Shown here: positions 35,464 to 49,340 of the stretch, piece after piece
How positions within the stretch are numbered: the stretch's first letter is position 1
How the letters are laid out: each line of letters begins with the position of its first letter
Assembly: GCF_009389715.1 (NCBI RefSeq)
Contig: NC_052399.1
Location: forward strand, 14,635,646-14,699,645
Direction of reading: 5' to 3'
From: Phoenix dactylifera
Lineage: Eukaryota > Streptophyta > Magnoliopsida > Arecales > Arecaceae
Length of the DNA: 64,000 nt
Translations under genes and position numbers: made by a program
The notes under the pieces: generated by a model
Told to the model about the DNA's origin: nothing
What the model saw: only the letters and a program-made list of their open reading frames with translations
The model's database searches: none

Positions 35464-37569
35464 TCTCCTTCCTTTTGTCAAAGAAAAATAGTATAATTTG
35501 AGTCAAGAGGAGAATATTAATGATAAAATGAAAAAAAAATGTTGGTAGGATGAAGAGGACTGAGATGTTGATGGTTGTAATCTCCATTTGATTAAAGAAT
35601 ATGGTTCTTAATAACTATATATACTAGACCTTAGCAAACTGTGGAAGGCTGTAAAATTGAAAAATGATTTTTGTCAATTGTACTAGGATCAAACATTGAA
35701 GGCTTATAGCCTTTGGTTTTAGCATTCTCTAACCTTTTGCATCATAAATGGAGGTAAATATATAATTTAACAAGTTGTCCTCCCAATTTTATCTGAGCAC
35801 TTTCTTTAATTGAGAATTGTATGCTAACAAGAATTTATTTATAGTAGTATGGAGCACTAGTATCTAGCAGATATAATGCATACATTTTACTCAAGAGAGA
35901 GAAGAATTCTGGGGATGATCATCATGATACTGCCTCTTCGCTTCGTGCATGTACCACTTAGATCTAGTTATTTTCTGGATGCATAATGGTGATAACTAAG
36001 GTGGGCTGATGACACATACATGATACATCCCATCTTATTTAAACCTTGCCCGATGACTAGCTGCACCAAATACAAAGATGGCTGATAAATGATAGCTAGA
36101 CCTATCGAATTCAAGAATCCTGCAGAGGATCTGAACTTATCATCAATTTATTTTGAATTAATTTAATAAATATGTGGACCCAAAAAATATAGCTTTCTTT
36201 TTCATGTCATTGAGGCTTTCATTCTACTAATATATAGCTAAATTTGATGCATATTTAATATAAAAAGAATAAAAATTAAGAAAATAGCAAATAAATATCA
36301 TGATTTTGAGTAAATAATGAAATAGCCAATAAAAATATTGAATAAGTAAAATGGAATTAAAAATAAAAACTAAACTATAATAACAAAATCGAATATTTTA
36401 AATAAATATAATTAAAATACAAGACAATTAAAATAAAATAAATCATCAGAGTAAAATTTTAGAATAACATATAACAAAATATAACAAAATATAGAATAAA
36501 ACTAAAAATTAAATATAAGCACAACTCAAAGCATATTTCTATTAGTTGTCCCATGCACAAATTAAGCTAAATATAAATAAAATTATATTAAAAAGAAAAA
36601 ATGAGTTTTATATACATAAGAAAAAGATGAAATTGGTAAAGTATTAAAACTGCAAAAATATAGATTAAACAAATAGTCAAGGAGAAGTGTAAAAAAAAAA
36701 AAAATAGAGAAAGTTTCACATATAAAATTGTATACATATAACTGGAAAAATTCAAACACCTTTTTTTTTATTAATAATAAATATTAAAATGAATATACGA
36801 CTCGAGTAGTTTCTTTAAAAAGAAATAAATTTTATAAAAGAGAAAGGCAAATAAGAGGATCCAAACTCCACGGCAGCTTCCTCCCCCGTTTCCGGCTGCC
36901 TACGTGGCAAGTTTCTCAATCCTAGCATCCTCCGGTATTTTAATGTTTGAATACGTAAAAGGGAGTCAGTAATTCGGTACCGTTCCGTTGGAAACCCACC
37001 ATCATGCATGTCGCTCTTTCTTCGTTAACTTTGACCTTTGCCTGACTTCAACGATCGCGTTTTGACTTTCTGATCAAGAACCAAGGAATCAGCGGTTCAT
37101 CTATCATGCATCTGCGGTTACGTAACAGATGATGATTCCGTTTTGCCATCAGATTTTCTGTAAAGAGTAATTGCGTACCGCTTGATTGGTGGGCTTTTTC
37201 TTTGGGAACCACGCGACCATGCGGATTTAGGTGCGCGCCGGCGCAGAGAAAACAACTTCGAATTTTTCATTACACTTGTGGGAAGATGTACATGGGACGT
37301 GTCGTTGGTTTCCACAATCGTAAACTCTAACATGCTAGTGCTCCTCTACTAAATTGGATCACTCGTCGTCTGGTCCACGTAACCCAAGCCTGTGAGATGG
37401 ATTGCTGAGTTTCCTGGCTAAATTATTGACCTGAAAGTGAGCGATGTGGACATGTCGTCATCTAAGTTTGATCACCAAAACCTTTTTAAATCGCTTGATT
37501 TTGACTTCTTAACGCTGATTAGTATAATTTGAAATGAAGACGGCTACACCATGGGCGCCAAGAATATAA

Positions 37570-37684
<115 letters not shown>

Positions 37685-39292
37685 CAAGTATCTAATCAAC
37701 AATTTGTATTTAGCTATGACATCAGTATTCCTTTCAGTTCTCTTCTATGTATTGACTATGCATTTCTAAACTACATAAATCGAAAAAGATGCAACTCATC
37801 ATTACACAGCCCTATAAGGCAGACATCATTGTCATCGAATGAAAAAATTTTGAATAAAAAAGAAAGCGTATAGCAAGTCACATACAAAAGAATAAAAAGA
37901 AGATAAACAAGTATATCGAGATGAGGTCGATTAAGATATTGGCCGACCGACGAGCATTCCTTCATCAATCGCCTATATGCATGCAAGAAAATGAGGATAT
38001 TTTGATTTGCTGTGAAAGGGAGAGAGCATTAAATTGGGCAGTTATACAATCGTGTGAACCAGAAGGGTTTTTGTAAATGAAAATTATAGCCATTACTTGA
38101 TTTTCTCACTACTTACGAAACATGAATATTTATTGCGCCAATTTGTTAAATATACAGGCGTACTAATCCTAAATATAATGACAATTGCCGATTGACTTTG
38201 TGAAATTACTCTTAATTTTCTCCAAAGGTTACACTGTTATTTTCTCAAAAGAAATCACATTATTCTACTAGTACTCTTTCTTGTTCCCATTATAATTACC
38301 GAAAATTAATGCTATTTTGATGTCCTGATGACTGACAGCTAAAGGTTACATTTTAGCTGGTATCATACTTTGATGTGGAAAAGGTATTGGAAGGATATCT
38401 CTTTGTATCTATTTATCTTAGAAAATATTCTTGATTGTTTCCTTTTCTTTTTCATGGCAGGGGGGACTTAAAGAGAGGTCCCCAAATATTCTTGAATTTC
38501 ACATTGAATATTTTCACTGGATTTAATTTAATTTTACTTTTTTCAAAGAAAAATGATGAGGATGCCATCGGACATCGTTTGTATATCCAAAACCTCTCTC
38601 AATCGCATGCACAGATGAGAACAGGGCCTAGCACTATATAAACCAAAGATCAACTTCATAGTTTTTTATCTTAAAGTTGTATTCATGCTTACTTTTATGC
38701 AAGTATGTGCGTGCATGCGTGCAAGCATACAAGCTTGCATGAATGTATACATGTGTTCCACGTACAAATTAGCTCCCTGGACAAGCGCAATACATGTGTG
38801 CCACCGTTGATTAATTGACATAAAATTGATCGTGCTTCACAAATGAAAGGTGCTACAAATCAACGAATCCATGCACTGCATGCCATAATAGTGATCCAAA
38901 AGACGATAGAACCGTCGTTTAAGCTACATTAAATCAACGCTAGCTGTCTCTCTTATCCAACATCAGTCCATGAAGACACCTAATGTTGGCAGCCACCCAC
39001 CACAAGCAGGTCGCGACTGCTTCATGATCTATATCTACCAGAGAAATCCACAGGCAAGCAGCTGATAGATCAAACGGCGGAACGCCATCATCTTACCTTT
39101 CCGATTATTGTTGCACCCATCCATTGTTGGTGAAATTGGCTTTTCTCACCTCATTCCATTGGCAGGCCTAACTTCCCTATTTCTTGAATGAATTCAATTG
39201 CCGAAAAGTCTTAATTGGAGAAAAAGCAGCCACCGTTTTGAACCTCGGACCAACCATCGCGTTTTAACTCTCCCTCCCAAGTAATTCCCTAC

Positions 39293-39300
39293 TATAAATA
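39293..39300 (+). promoter_or_regulatory. TATA box of STIG1-like b, unit A
   Basis: TATAAATA lies 108 bases before the ATG at 39408. A CT-rich leader follows. Confidence 0.65.
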
Positions 39301-39407
39301 CTCATCACCTTCCTCTAACGTTTGCCTCACCAACTCTTTCTTCTCTCAATATTATTTCCACGTCCAACACGCTTACTCCCTTGTTCACCTTACAAACTTG
39401 CCTTCCA

Positions 39408-39836
39408 ATGAAAATGACTGCCAGGGTTTTAGTCATCATGGCATTAGCCATGGCCTTGGCCACTTCCCTTGCCTCACCAATTGCTCCCAGTGAAGTGGAG
39501 GAGCACTTAACCAATGAAGAGGTCTCTCCGTCGTTGAGGGGAGTGAGTCGTTTGCTAGCCCAATCCAATCCAAAAGCCTCCATGACATGCGATAAATACC
39601 CGAGGATTTGCTACGCCAGAGGAAGCCCGGGCCGGGAGTGCTGCAAGAAGAAATGCGTGAACGTGATGAAAGACAACCAGAACTGCGGATGGTGCGGGAG
39701 GAGGTGCGGATATGGGCAGACGTGCTGCAGTGGCCAATGCGTCAATGTGCTGTATGACCTCAGGAACTGCGGGGCGTGCAAGAACAAGTGCAAGCAAGGT
39801 GGCTTCTGCAACTACGGGATGTGCAACTATGCTTAG
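39408..39836 (+). CDS. STIG1-like: STIG1-like protein b, unit A
   Basis: Single exon of 142 residues from the first ATG (39408); a second ATG two codons on (39414) could also serve. The signal peptide is MTARVLVIMALAMALATSLA. A short acidic spacer ends in SLRGVSRLLAQ, resembling RGMSRILAR in protein a. The domain has 16 Cys: CDKYPRIC, ECCKKKCVNVM, NCGWCGRRC, TCCSGQCVNVL, NCGACKNKC, FCNYGMCNYA. Its similarity to protein a suggests an older inverted local duplication. It is convergent with the WAK-like gene, whose stop is only about 380 bases away. It is identical to the copy at 55441. Confidence 0.92.
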   Translation: MKMTARVLVIMALAMALATSLASPIAPSEVEEHLTNEEVSPSLRGVSRLLAQSNPKASMTCDKYPRICYARGSPGRECCKKKCVNVMKDNQNCGWCGRRCGYGQTCCSGQCVNVLYDLRNCGACKNKCKQGGFCNYGMCNYA

Positions 39837-40218
39837 TTGATTGCTTGGCTCGGAGTTTCATACATGTCTATGATGTGCACTTTATATATTTCGTATATAT
39901 GTACGTAACTATACAAGGCTTGTATTTGTTAATCACCATGTTTGTTATTTCATGCATGTAACCATATATATATAGCAGCCATGTAGGCTGAATGATGGGA
40001 ATAGATACATATGATAATATTGATATTCAAATAAGAAAGAACACCGTTTCTTTTCGTTTAGCAGAACACCATACGTGTTTATACATCTCTCTTTCCAAAA
40101 TTATCTTCTTGCGTTTCTTTCAAATATCAAAACACGCTTATGGCCAAGCACCACTTAAGTATTATTTATCACGCAAGATATCTAGCTTTAAGGGGAAAAG
40201 AAATCATGAAGTAGCCGA

Positions 40219-41283
40219 TCAAAAGAGCCTATTTTCATTGCTCTGAACCCCACATGTCACGATTTTGTTTTTTCTCATCTTCCTTAGATACCACACAAGA
40301 GCTCCAACACCCACCGCACCAATTGAAAATACGGTAGTTCCTGCAGTAATATCAATGTTATCATGCATGTAGGGTGATTAAAAAAATAAAAATGAATATA
40401 ATGTCTGGGTATATACAAGGAGTCCTTACCGGCTATAACTCCAGCAGATACTTTATGCCTTGAAGAGTCACCATCTGCACGTATGCATATATAGGATTAT
40501 GAACACGGTTGATACAAAGTAGGCAAATCCAGCGTCCATGTCTTCTTTAGTATTTTTTGGCACAAATCTTCTTAATCTATTTTACTGGCTTACTGATAAC
40601 CTAACAACTTATATAGAATAATAATTGAAAATTTTCTTTTTTCCTGTGAAAAGAAAATCATCTTCGAGTGGATTGGGATAAAAATGCGACAAGTTACATG
40701 TATTATGAATAAGCGGATATAGGCTCTTACCAAAAAAGAACAAAAATAGCTATAGGCTAAAATTATCCATAGTCTTTTTAATTTTGGTCAGAAATTTTGA
40801 GGATCTAGAAATTTTAATGCTACATAGAACATTACGATTGAGAATATGACCAACTAAAATTAACCATGACATATCAAATCAACTACATGCTTAAAACAGT
40901 GCCCGAACTTAGTATTACATATGTTGGGAGCAACTTATCAAAGGCAGAACCGCGCGCTAGAGAAACACTGTAAAACTAGCGATCGATTTAACTAGATGCC
41001 AAAGGATCCAATTAAAATTTTCAATTATAGCCGTCCGCTATCATGTCATACATTGGCGAATTTACTCATAAGCCATCAGGTCGGTTTTAATCACAAAGAT
41101 GGATTACATGATGATCATCAGGACATTCTCCATAACCTACTTTTTAATGGTGCAACTGGAGCAATTTTTCTCTTCATGCATACAATTCTTCATTATTTTT
41201 GGGAATTATTTGGTCACTGAAATGATTCTTTATTCTTATTTAACAAATCCGGGTATCGATAAACCATTACTACATGTGAAATG

Positions 41284-41340
<57 letters not shown>

Positions 41341-42427
41341 GAACATTTGCTCGATAGTTTGTGTACATCTCGGGATGTCATAAGATTCTAAAATTGTGAT
41401 AGAAGAGAAAGAAAAAAGGATTGATACCTTCGAAGTACGGCCCAGTTACCACGTCCAAAAGAAGAAGCGCATTTAGCTTTACAGCTTTCTTTCTTCTATA
41501 TTATATTTTCCTTAGATGCTTCAGAGATCACGAATCTGTGCTTTCCCAGTTCTAATATCATTGGAGTTATTAATGTAATCGTTGAGTGATCTATAATTTA
41601 TTTCTTTCTCGTAAAACCCTAAAAATCAACATAATCTAGTAGATGTGTGATTATATGACATAATAATATAATGTACGGATCGGGAACATACTGCGAGCAG
41701 GAGAGAGGGACTAACCGGTACAGTAAGTAGTGACATTCCCTTCATCACAAAGGCAAAGAAAACTCCGCGATTCGGTATCGAACCCACACGTTCCCCTACC
41801 CCTCGCCCTATCGCGGCACTGGAGACACCGAGTGGTGACCGGGATCTCGAAATCCACCCGAATCCCATACTCCGGCACCTGATCATACGGCGGAAAGCTC
41901 GCTCCCACGGTCCTCCAGTACACGCTAGTATACGACGCACAGTGCTTCAGCATCAGCCTCAGCGACTCCGAAGCCTTGGGATAGTAAGAGCAGCAGCTGG
42001 TCCTGGTCTCCACCAGAGCGTTCGGACACACCGGCAAGTTGCGGCACAGATACCCGGCGCTGTCGCAGGCCGAGTCGCAGCGGTCGGGGAACCGGTCGCA
42101 GAAGCTCGGCTTCGGCTGGATGATGACCGAGTCCTCGCTGCAGTTGAAGAAGAGATAGTCGTTCCTGGGGGAGAGAGAGAAGCGAGTGCTGGTGTCGAGG
42201 CTGAAGGGAGTGACCGGGCGGCGGAAAACGGCATTCTCCTCCTCCTCGTCGTCGTCGTCGCCGTAGAAGTTGTTGTTGGAGGGGCAGCTCCACATGGAGG
42301 GGTCGGTGACCAGGAGGTGGGGGTCGGCGTAATCGATGGCGGCGACCGGGTAGTTGCCCGACGGGGTGCGGAGGATGAGGCGGGAGGAGTTGGTGCAGAC
42401 GAGCATTCTGCGGTAGTAGGGGTTGCC
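40219..42427 (-). pseudogene. 5'-truncated WAK-like gene, unit A
   Basis: Exon 3 (40340-40219) and exon 2 (40474-40430) match the intact gene exactly, and exon 1 runs from 41716 up to the duplication joint at 42427. There it loses the start codon, the signal peptide and about the first 49 residues. Beyond the joint the reading frame meets a stop within a few codons. The first usable ATG is the internal Met 56, at 42406. Without signal peptide or native promoter it is unlikely to reach the membrane. Differences from unit B in exon 1 include Asp for Asn in the acidic run and Gly for Glu in a basic patch. Confidence 0.85.
41288..41337. repeat. (TA)n microsatellite in WAK-like intron 1, unit A
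   Basis: About 50 bases of TA. In unit B there are two TA runs in this intron (57321-57358 and 57386-57441). Confidence 0.95.
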
Positions 42428-44292
42428 TTTGGATTAGGATTACTTTGTTGATGGGACGCCTTTGATGCAGAAAAATCTGATTCCTTGTTGGAGTGGGAAG
42501 ACACCAAAATAGGAAAGGAGGTTGAGAGGCGTGGTAGAAGAAAAGATAGAGGGGATCACCACACGGCGTGAAGAGAATAAGGGAGAAGAGAAGCCACGCA
42601 CGGCGCGGAGAAGGGAGAAGAGGAGAAGAGAGGAGGCGGCGGCCCAAGAGAAAGGAGTTTTCATTCAATCATCAATTGTCCAAATTTATATGGGATTGGC
42701 TTTTATATAGGTCTTACGTCAAATCAAATAATTGACCAACAAAACAATAATTGAGCCCTAACACATTGGGCCATACATCAAATCAATTAATCCTACTAAC
42801 ACTAGACCATTAAACTAATTGATCACACCCAACATTGAACCTTTATAATTTAGGCCTTATATTGATCAATTGATCTAATCACTTGACTCAACAATCAAAT
42901 CAACTCAAATAAAAGTACCTAATAATGAAATAGAACAAAAATAACACAGATTCAAATGGATCCAATCCAGGGGCCGACTCAAATTGGTGGCTCAAGGTCA
43001 TCTTCTAGCCACAATTATGTCGATCTCAGGTGCAAACGGTAGCGAAGGGCTTCGATGGATGGCTCTATCATTTGAAGGAATGGCTCTGATATTCCCATCA
43101 ATCACCTTGCCGATCTCCATCTATCATTTGTGGGAAAAATTGAGCTCAATCTATGGCGTGGAACGTTGCTTTCAGCAGTGGGAATGGGTGGAGCCTAGAC
43201 ATTGGTTTAATTTATATGGAACGGAACGAAATGTCCATGTGTCGATGCTGGCACAGGAGCTTGCTTCCCGTGCGATGCTTTGCGCCTATCCGCATGCCCT
43301 TCCCCTACACCGTCGCGATTGCTTCCTATGTTCCATTCCAAGATATTTATTTTTCTACCACTAGAGGCCAAGAAAGTTACAGGTGAAAAAAGACTATGTC
43401 GTGAGTTTGGACCACTTTGTATGCAGACTGGATAGCTAAAGCTAAGGAGGTTCGAGGCACTTCAAGCTCAGGTGAATTGTGGCGTCACTTGATAGAAGTT
43501 CGGCATTCCTACGGATAGGGGTTCCCATTGGAAACGGATGCGAGTCTGTTATAATCTCACAACGGCAATACTTCTTCCCTGAAGGCCTGAAATAATCTGG
43601 CACTTTGGTCCGAGCCAGGGAAAAAGAGGCGAAGAACAAAAATTGGTATAAGGTCTTAAGTCACTCCTATTTCCAGTTCTCCGTGCTTCTCTCCTGGCTT
43701 TAGAGATGAACTAGCCAGAGTTGTTTGTTTCTTGGCCACTCTTCATCAATAATCCACGCTCTAGCCTCTGTATATTCATGTTAAAACTACACATTCATTG
43801 CATGAGCAGTAATTTCTTGCATTTTGGAAAGGGCACTAACTGTGAGAATCCATGCGGGTGTTTATTTAGTCCCACATTGGTTATTCGCTAAAGAGATCTT
43901 GGGTATTTATATAGAATTGAAGACTCAAAAAATGCCTTTTTACTAGCCTTTTTGAATAACATCATGAGCTGTGAAACTAACTTTGGTCTTCTTTCATTGC
44001 CGATATTTTAGACCATGGAGACAAAATCTGTAGGGTAATCCGGTCAATCATGCTCCCAATTTTTTGTTCTTCTCTGCATACTTTAGAAGAATACCAAACA
44101 CAACAAGTGCATAAAGAGGCAAATGCGATCACAATTTGTTCTTCTGCGTACTTTAGAAGATACCAAATACAACATATGTATAGAGAGGCAAATGCGATCA
44201 CAATGAGACCTAGCTTTTCCTATTGATCTACGATTGTTCATTTACAAGAACGTGCAGTATGCATATATGGGCTTATTGGACAATAAGGATTA

Positions 44293-44638
44293 CTAGATAC
44301 ATGGTTTTCCAACAAAACAACTGAGTGTGCCAGAATCTGCAGTCAATGATGGCACCGTTGATCCCTTGGCAACCTTAAACTTTTGTGATGGAGAATAACC
44401 TGGAGCAGAACTCCCTGATCCTGATTGAACAAAGTATGCACCATTTAAGAAATAATCTTTTGAAGATCTCCAATTCCATTTCTTCGATCCACCTTTCACC
44501 CGCCGAGTGACCTAAAATAGGCGTGCACATACAAACATTTATCAATTCAAATTGAACGATATGTTGCATCAGTACTTTTCTAATCAATATGGGGACATGA
44601 TGATGCAAATCTTTATTGATGAAATACTGTTACAGTTT

Positions 44639-44701
<63 letters not shown>

Positions 44702-46318
44702 CTAGTATGTAGGTATACAATCATTAGCCATCTAGATGGGCGCTTGTTTCAGAATACATGCAAGCTGCTATGCATTTAATCGGCTATCAACGAATCATGC
44801 AAATTAAAAAATTGCAGATTAGCGAGCATACCTTGTAATTGCTTCAAACTTATCCTTTCCTTGATTGAATAATTTTGTTAAACACAAGGCATTAGTAGCT
44901 GTTGTTGACTTTGGCTATAAGATCTTTTATTGCATCGTTGCTAAATATTGTCTTTATCCTATCTGAGATGATTCAAATTTTTGCCTCAGTTCACCAATGA
45001 CCTTCCATATGGCGAAGATTCTTTTTTTTTCCCCTTTTAGCAAATTAACTTATATGATGAGGAGCGATGCACAGAGATCTAGCGAGAGACAGAGAAAAAG
45101 ATCTTACTTCCTTGAGCTTGGGATTATCCGGAGCACGGTAGTAGTTTCCCTCGCTAAGGATGGTGGGATTGGAACTCCCTCCTACAGCATATATCCCCCA
45201 TCCGTCGTATCTGTTGTTCGCTATATGAGCATATCCTGTCCTGACCCTACTCATGCATACGTCCACCAGGAGAGTCATTAATTAACAAGTAAAGAGGCAT
45301 TTTCCTTAAGAAAAAATGCAAATAGTCATGTAATCGTAGCTAATAGATTTAACGTTGGCACGTCGAGCTGAAGTACCATGGAGACTACAGCATGTCTCCC
45401 TCAATTACCTCGGCATCCTCTGGACCAAGTGCGGTCCAAAACGGTTGAAGACTACCGTCACCTTCATCACCTTGTCCGCATCAAACCCGTCCTGATGCCC
45501 AAGCAACAACACCTGCACCAGTTTGTAAAGATTATTCCGATATACATTAATCCACCTGCAAACTTCTAAACAATTTCTCTTATAGCTTTTCTGAACATCA
45601 GTTTCGATACTTTATTATGATCTGAGAAGAAGTTGTTGGAGATGGTGACTGCAGTAGAACCATGAACTACATCGATGAGTCCATCCGTGGAATGAGACAG
45701 CTTGCAGTGGTCGATCCACACGTGCGACGAAGCAAATATGGTGATGGCATCCCCATCCTGGCCTCCCCGGTGCTCCACATGCGTCGGGGACCTACGGACC
45801 ATGCCCGGCTTCCCACGAGTGCAGTGATGGATGCGTAGCCCGTGGATTATGACATGGTTCGCTTCATGTATCCTGATGCATGGCCCCTTCGCGATCGCCA
45901 CCTTGGCCCCCCTCCCGTCGATAGTCTTGAAGCTGTTCATGAAGAGCTCGTTCTCAAGTTTAATGACCATGTCCTTCTTAAAGACTATCCACAGAGGCTT
46001 CGTCAGGATGGCACCGTAGCGGAGGGTGCCCGGCTTCGGGTTCTCGGCATCGTCGGAGGGGTCGGTGACCGTATAGATTGCTCCATTTTTTCCTCCCAAC
46101 GCACCCTTGCCGAAGCCCACAGCGCAGTCGGCCAAGCGTTTACGGTTGGATGCCCATCCCGGATTGGAACGCCAACAAGCATCGATCTGGTTCTTGTTCT
46201 TCTTGGAGAGATGGGGTGGCGAGTGGCCGGTGGTGGTGGTGTGGCTTGCCGCGGAGAAAAGAGGGACGAGAGCCGAGCAAAAGAATAGATATGAAGCCAA
46301 GGTGTAAAGAAGGGCCAT
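44293..46318 (-). CDS. PLL: Pectate lyase, unit B (4 exons)
   Basis: Exons are 46318-45611, 45512-45409, 45246-45108 and 44511-44293. The 389-residue product is identical to that of unit A, including the Ca-binding Asp residues (DGDAI, TDGLID), K250 and the R268/R273 pair in RMPRVR. Introns are the same except for two more bases in the AT run of intron 3. Both copies keep the promoter TATA box, so both could be expressed and raise gene dosage. The downstream flank (42.4-44.28 kb) has diverged from unit A, unlike the gene itself. Confidence 0.9.
44640..44698. repeat. (AT)n microsatellite in pectate-lyase intron 3, unit B
   Basis: 59 bases of AT, two more than in unit A. Confidence 0.95.
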
Positions 46319-46383
46319 GTCGCGAGGGTGGAATAGCACGCCCGAGGATGGGGAATGGAGAGGATCCGAACTTACGGGGAGGA

Positions 46384-46389
46384 TTTATA
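46384..46389 (-). promoter_or_regulatory. TATA box of pectate lyase, unit B
   Basis: Same TTTATAAATA context as in unit A, 66 bases upstream of the ATG at 46318. Confidence 0.6.
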
Positions 46390-47149
46390 AATAAGGTAAT
46401 CAAGTCTGACGTTGGCAATGATAAAAGTTGGTTTAATGCGATAGGATGATCTATTACGCATTCGTAGCTTCCGTTTCCAGCCCTGCTACCTCTGTTAAGA
46501 GATGCGTCTAAGTTACTCAAATGTGGCACGACCATCGGATCATGCAAAGAGATGCGTGAAAATGCATGATAAATTAAGCAGTTTTGTCTATATGTATTAT
46601 GATTCAGATCTGGAGCATGATTTGTCCCATCTTGGTGTCTATATGTGTCACGATTCAGATCCGAAGCATGACAAGTTGCACTCTAGATCCGGAGCGTGAT
46701 ATGGTCGTGCTACCGAGAGGTACAACCCAAAATAACACGAAACCATTATTATATTTAGCTTTTAACTTTATCTCAAATATAATAAAATAAATAGAAATCT
46801 AATTTTATTATTTATTAAATAAAAATTGGTTCAGAGCATTTAAATTTAAACTTAAATACCAAACCCATAATTCTCACTATTCAGAAAAATCGTTAATTAC
46901 AAATTCATAATCAACTAAAGAACTTAAGTTCTGCCCTGCTATATAGATCGTCAAGCTTGCTAGCGCGAACTTGAAGTCTCGACAATCTTTTGTTCCTATT
47001 GACCTTATTTGTCTGGAGAGAGAAAAAGAAAAATAGTGGTATATAAGAGATACAGCTCATAAACCTTCCACTATTTTTGGAAGTTATCATCAGATTGATC
47101 ATATTTTATGGATTCTTTTTATAGGTTCATCAATCATAGAGGAATTAAA

Positions 47150-47330
47150 TATCCCTATTATAAGGTCACTTGGAATGCGGAGATGCTGGAGAAAGTGAAA
47201 GTGTTCTTATGGTTGGCATTTAGGAATAAGCTTTATAGGGGAAATTCTCGGTTGGAAGAGGGTGGAACGTGAGCTCAAGTCGTGTTTTTTATGGAGGTAG
47301 AGTTGAATCCATCGATCATTGTTTTTTGTT
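47150..47330 (+). mobile_element. LINE fragment, unit B
   Basis: Exact counterpart of the fragment at 31120-31300, duplicated with the unit. Confidence 0.7.
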
Positions 47331-49340
47331 TTTTTTTGTTAGGACGGATGTATCACATAATACAGGTGCGATTTTTTTGCTAGGATGAATGCATCATATA
47401 ATGCGGGTGCGAATACATTCAAAAAAACGGAAAAATAACAAGTTTTGGAGCGCACCGGATAATTCCTTCTCCTCCACCCAAAGAGTATTGCCAAAATAGT
47501 TGGCCACATAATGTCGCGAATACTCCCGTAACACTATCTGCAAGCATCCCTTGCTATAATTCCAAGCTTATGGTTGTTATATTTTACAAAGTCGCAGTTT
47601 ATAGTGTTCATCCGGTGGGTGGGAATTTGGGGAAGAGTAAATTTGTAAACTTCGCTACGCCTCCCTTAGTGTAAGGTGGGGACGTACGTGCGAACCTAGG
47701 CCGTATGAGGTTTACCAAAATAGAGGATGATGATGTTCTCGGTAGATCAAGCGGAGATGTTCGAACCTATGTTTATCACGCAGATGGGAGTTTGGGCAAG
47801 GGTAAATCCATGAAGTAGAATTCTCTCTCCCACTTTCTCCCGGCCCTCACATGCGAACACATGTACAAACAATTCAAATGTCTCGTTACGCTTGTGTAAT
47901 CCAGAAAGATCATCTGATCCTCCATGAACTCATATTGCTACTCGAGCAGAACTGAACAAACTTTGGAAACAAAATGTACAACATCTAGAACTTCAATCGA
48001 GCATCGAAATTTCGAGAAACTATAACCAACGATCTATGAAGAATTTGATGATATGACTACAGTTGAAATTAGTATAGCAGTCAAGATTTAGCTTTTGCCA
48101 AATTTTAAAAAAATTTAAATTCATAATTTTTTTTTGTAATTTGTATCCTCTTTTTATTTAGAAAAAAAGAATCCAACTAGATTTGGGTTTAACTTTACTA
48201 ATATCTTATGACTAGAAGAGAATTACAACTTAATTGAAAAGAGTGAACCTTTATAAATAGTAAAAAACTTACAAATTCTTCTTCTTTTCTTTTTTTTAGT
48301 TAGATGAAGAATCCGACTCAAATAACAAGAACCTCACTAGCACAAAGAGGGAGTATATGCTGCGGTTTTGAGGGGGAATAGAAGAAGTAAAGAGCTCTCT
48401 ATTCTACATCTATTAGAACCTGGGAAGAAAAAAGTGAAAGCAAAAGCTATAGACCAACATATATATTTTATCCCCATATATGTTAAAAGAATTATAGACT
48501 ATCATTTTGAGGGTTAGGGCACATATAGCCCATCATTAATTAAACTTTCCCATCAATTTAGTAAATAAATTATTTATCTTGTTATTAAAAAGCCTCCAAT
48601 GTCTTCTTAATGCCCCCAAAATTTTGTTGAAATACTGGAGCGTCACTTTTGTTACATCAGCAAAACACGACGCACAAGCGAAGGCACGGCTTTACAATAG
48701 CAAGTTGAACCAACACAAATAGGTCACAACGGGAACTGGTTTCAGATTGAAAATTTTCTTGGGTTATCTTCCAAGCTGAAAGCTATGAAAGTTTATTAGT
48801 TTGCATGCATGAAAGTTTATCCTCCTAGAAAGTTTATCCTCCTAGAAACAAGCCATGCATGCATGTAGGTTAGAACGGGTTACACAATATTGAAAGTTTA
48901 TCCTCCTAGAAACAAGCCATGCATGCATGTACGCCGAGCAGAAAACAGCAAGATACAACACATCCACTTTCCTCTCCGTGCATCCATGATCTGACATGGA
49001 TTACTCAAGCCATTTGCATCCACCGAAACCCTATAACCTATAGCGCCTTTTCCAAAAGTTATCGGAGACATCCCCTTATCCCACTGGTAAAAAAGATTTT
49101 ATTTGGACTGGCTTAGGACTTCGAAACGGCTCAGACAAGAGAATACATTAATTGAATGGCTTAATATATTTATTCCAAAGTAAATAATGCCATTTGCATT
49201 ATTGTTTCCACACTTAACAAGTATCCCCACTTATTCTCCACTAATTTTAGACAAAAACGGAATGAAAGAAAGAAATGCAGCCATAACAAATATGAATATC
49301 AGCTATATCCTTACATAATCAACATAAAAGAAACTTCTGA

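Noticed and set aside
41925-42668. Long frames in other phases over the WAK-like exon 1 (also 41942-42451, 57988-58616)
   Set aside because: They are shadows of the GC-rich exon. Their translations are low-complexity Arg/Pro/His or Val/Gly runs, and the true frame has a signal peptide, conserved Cys and splice sites.
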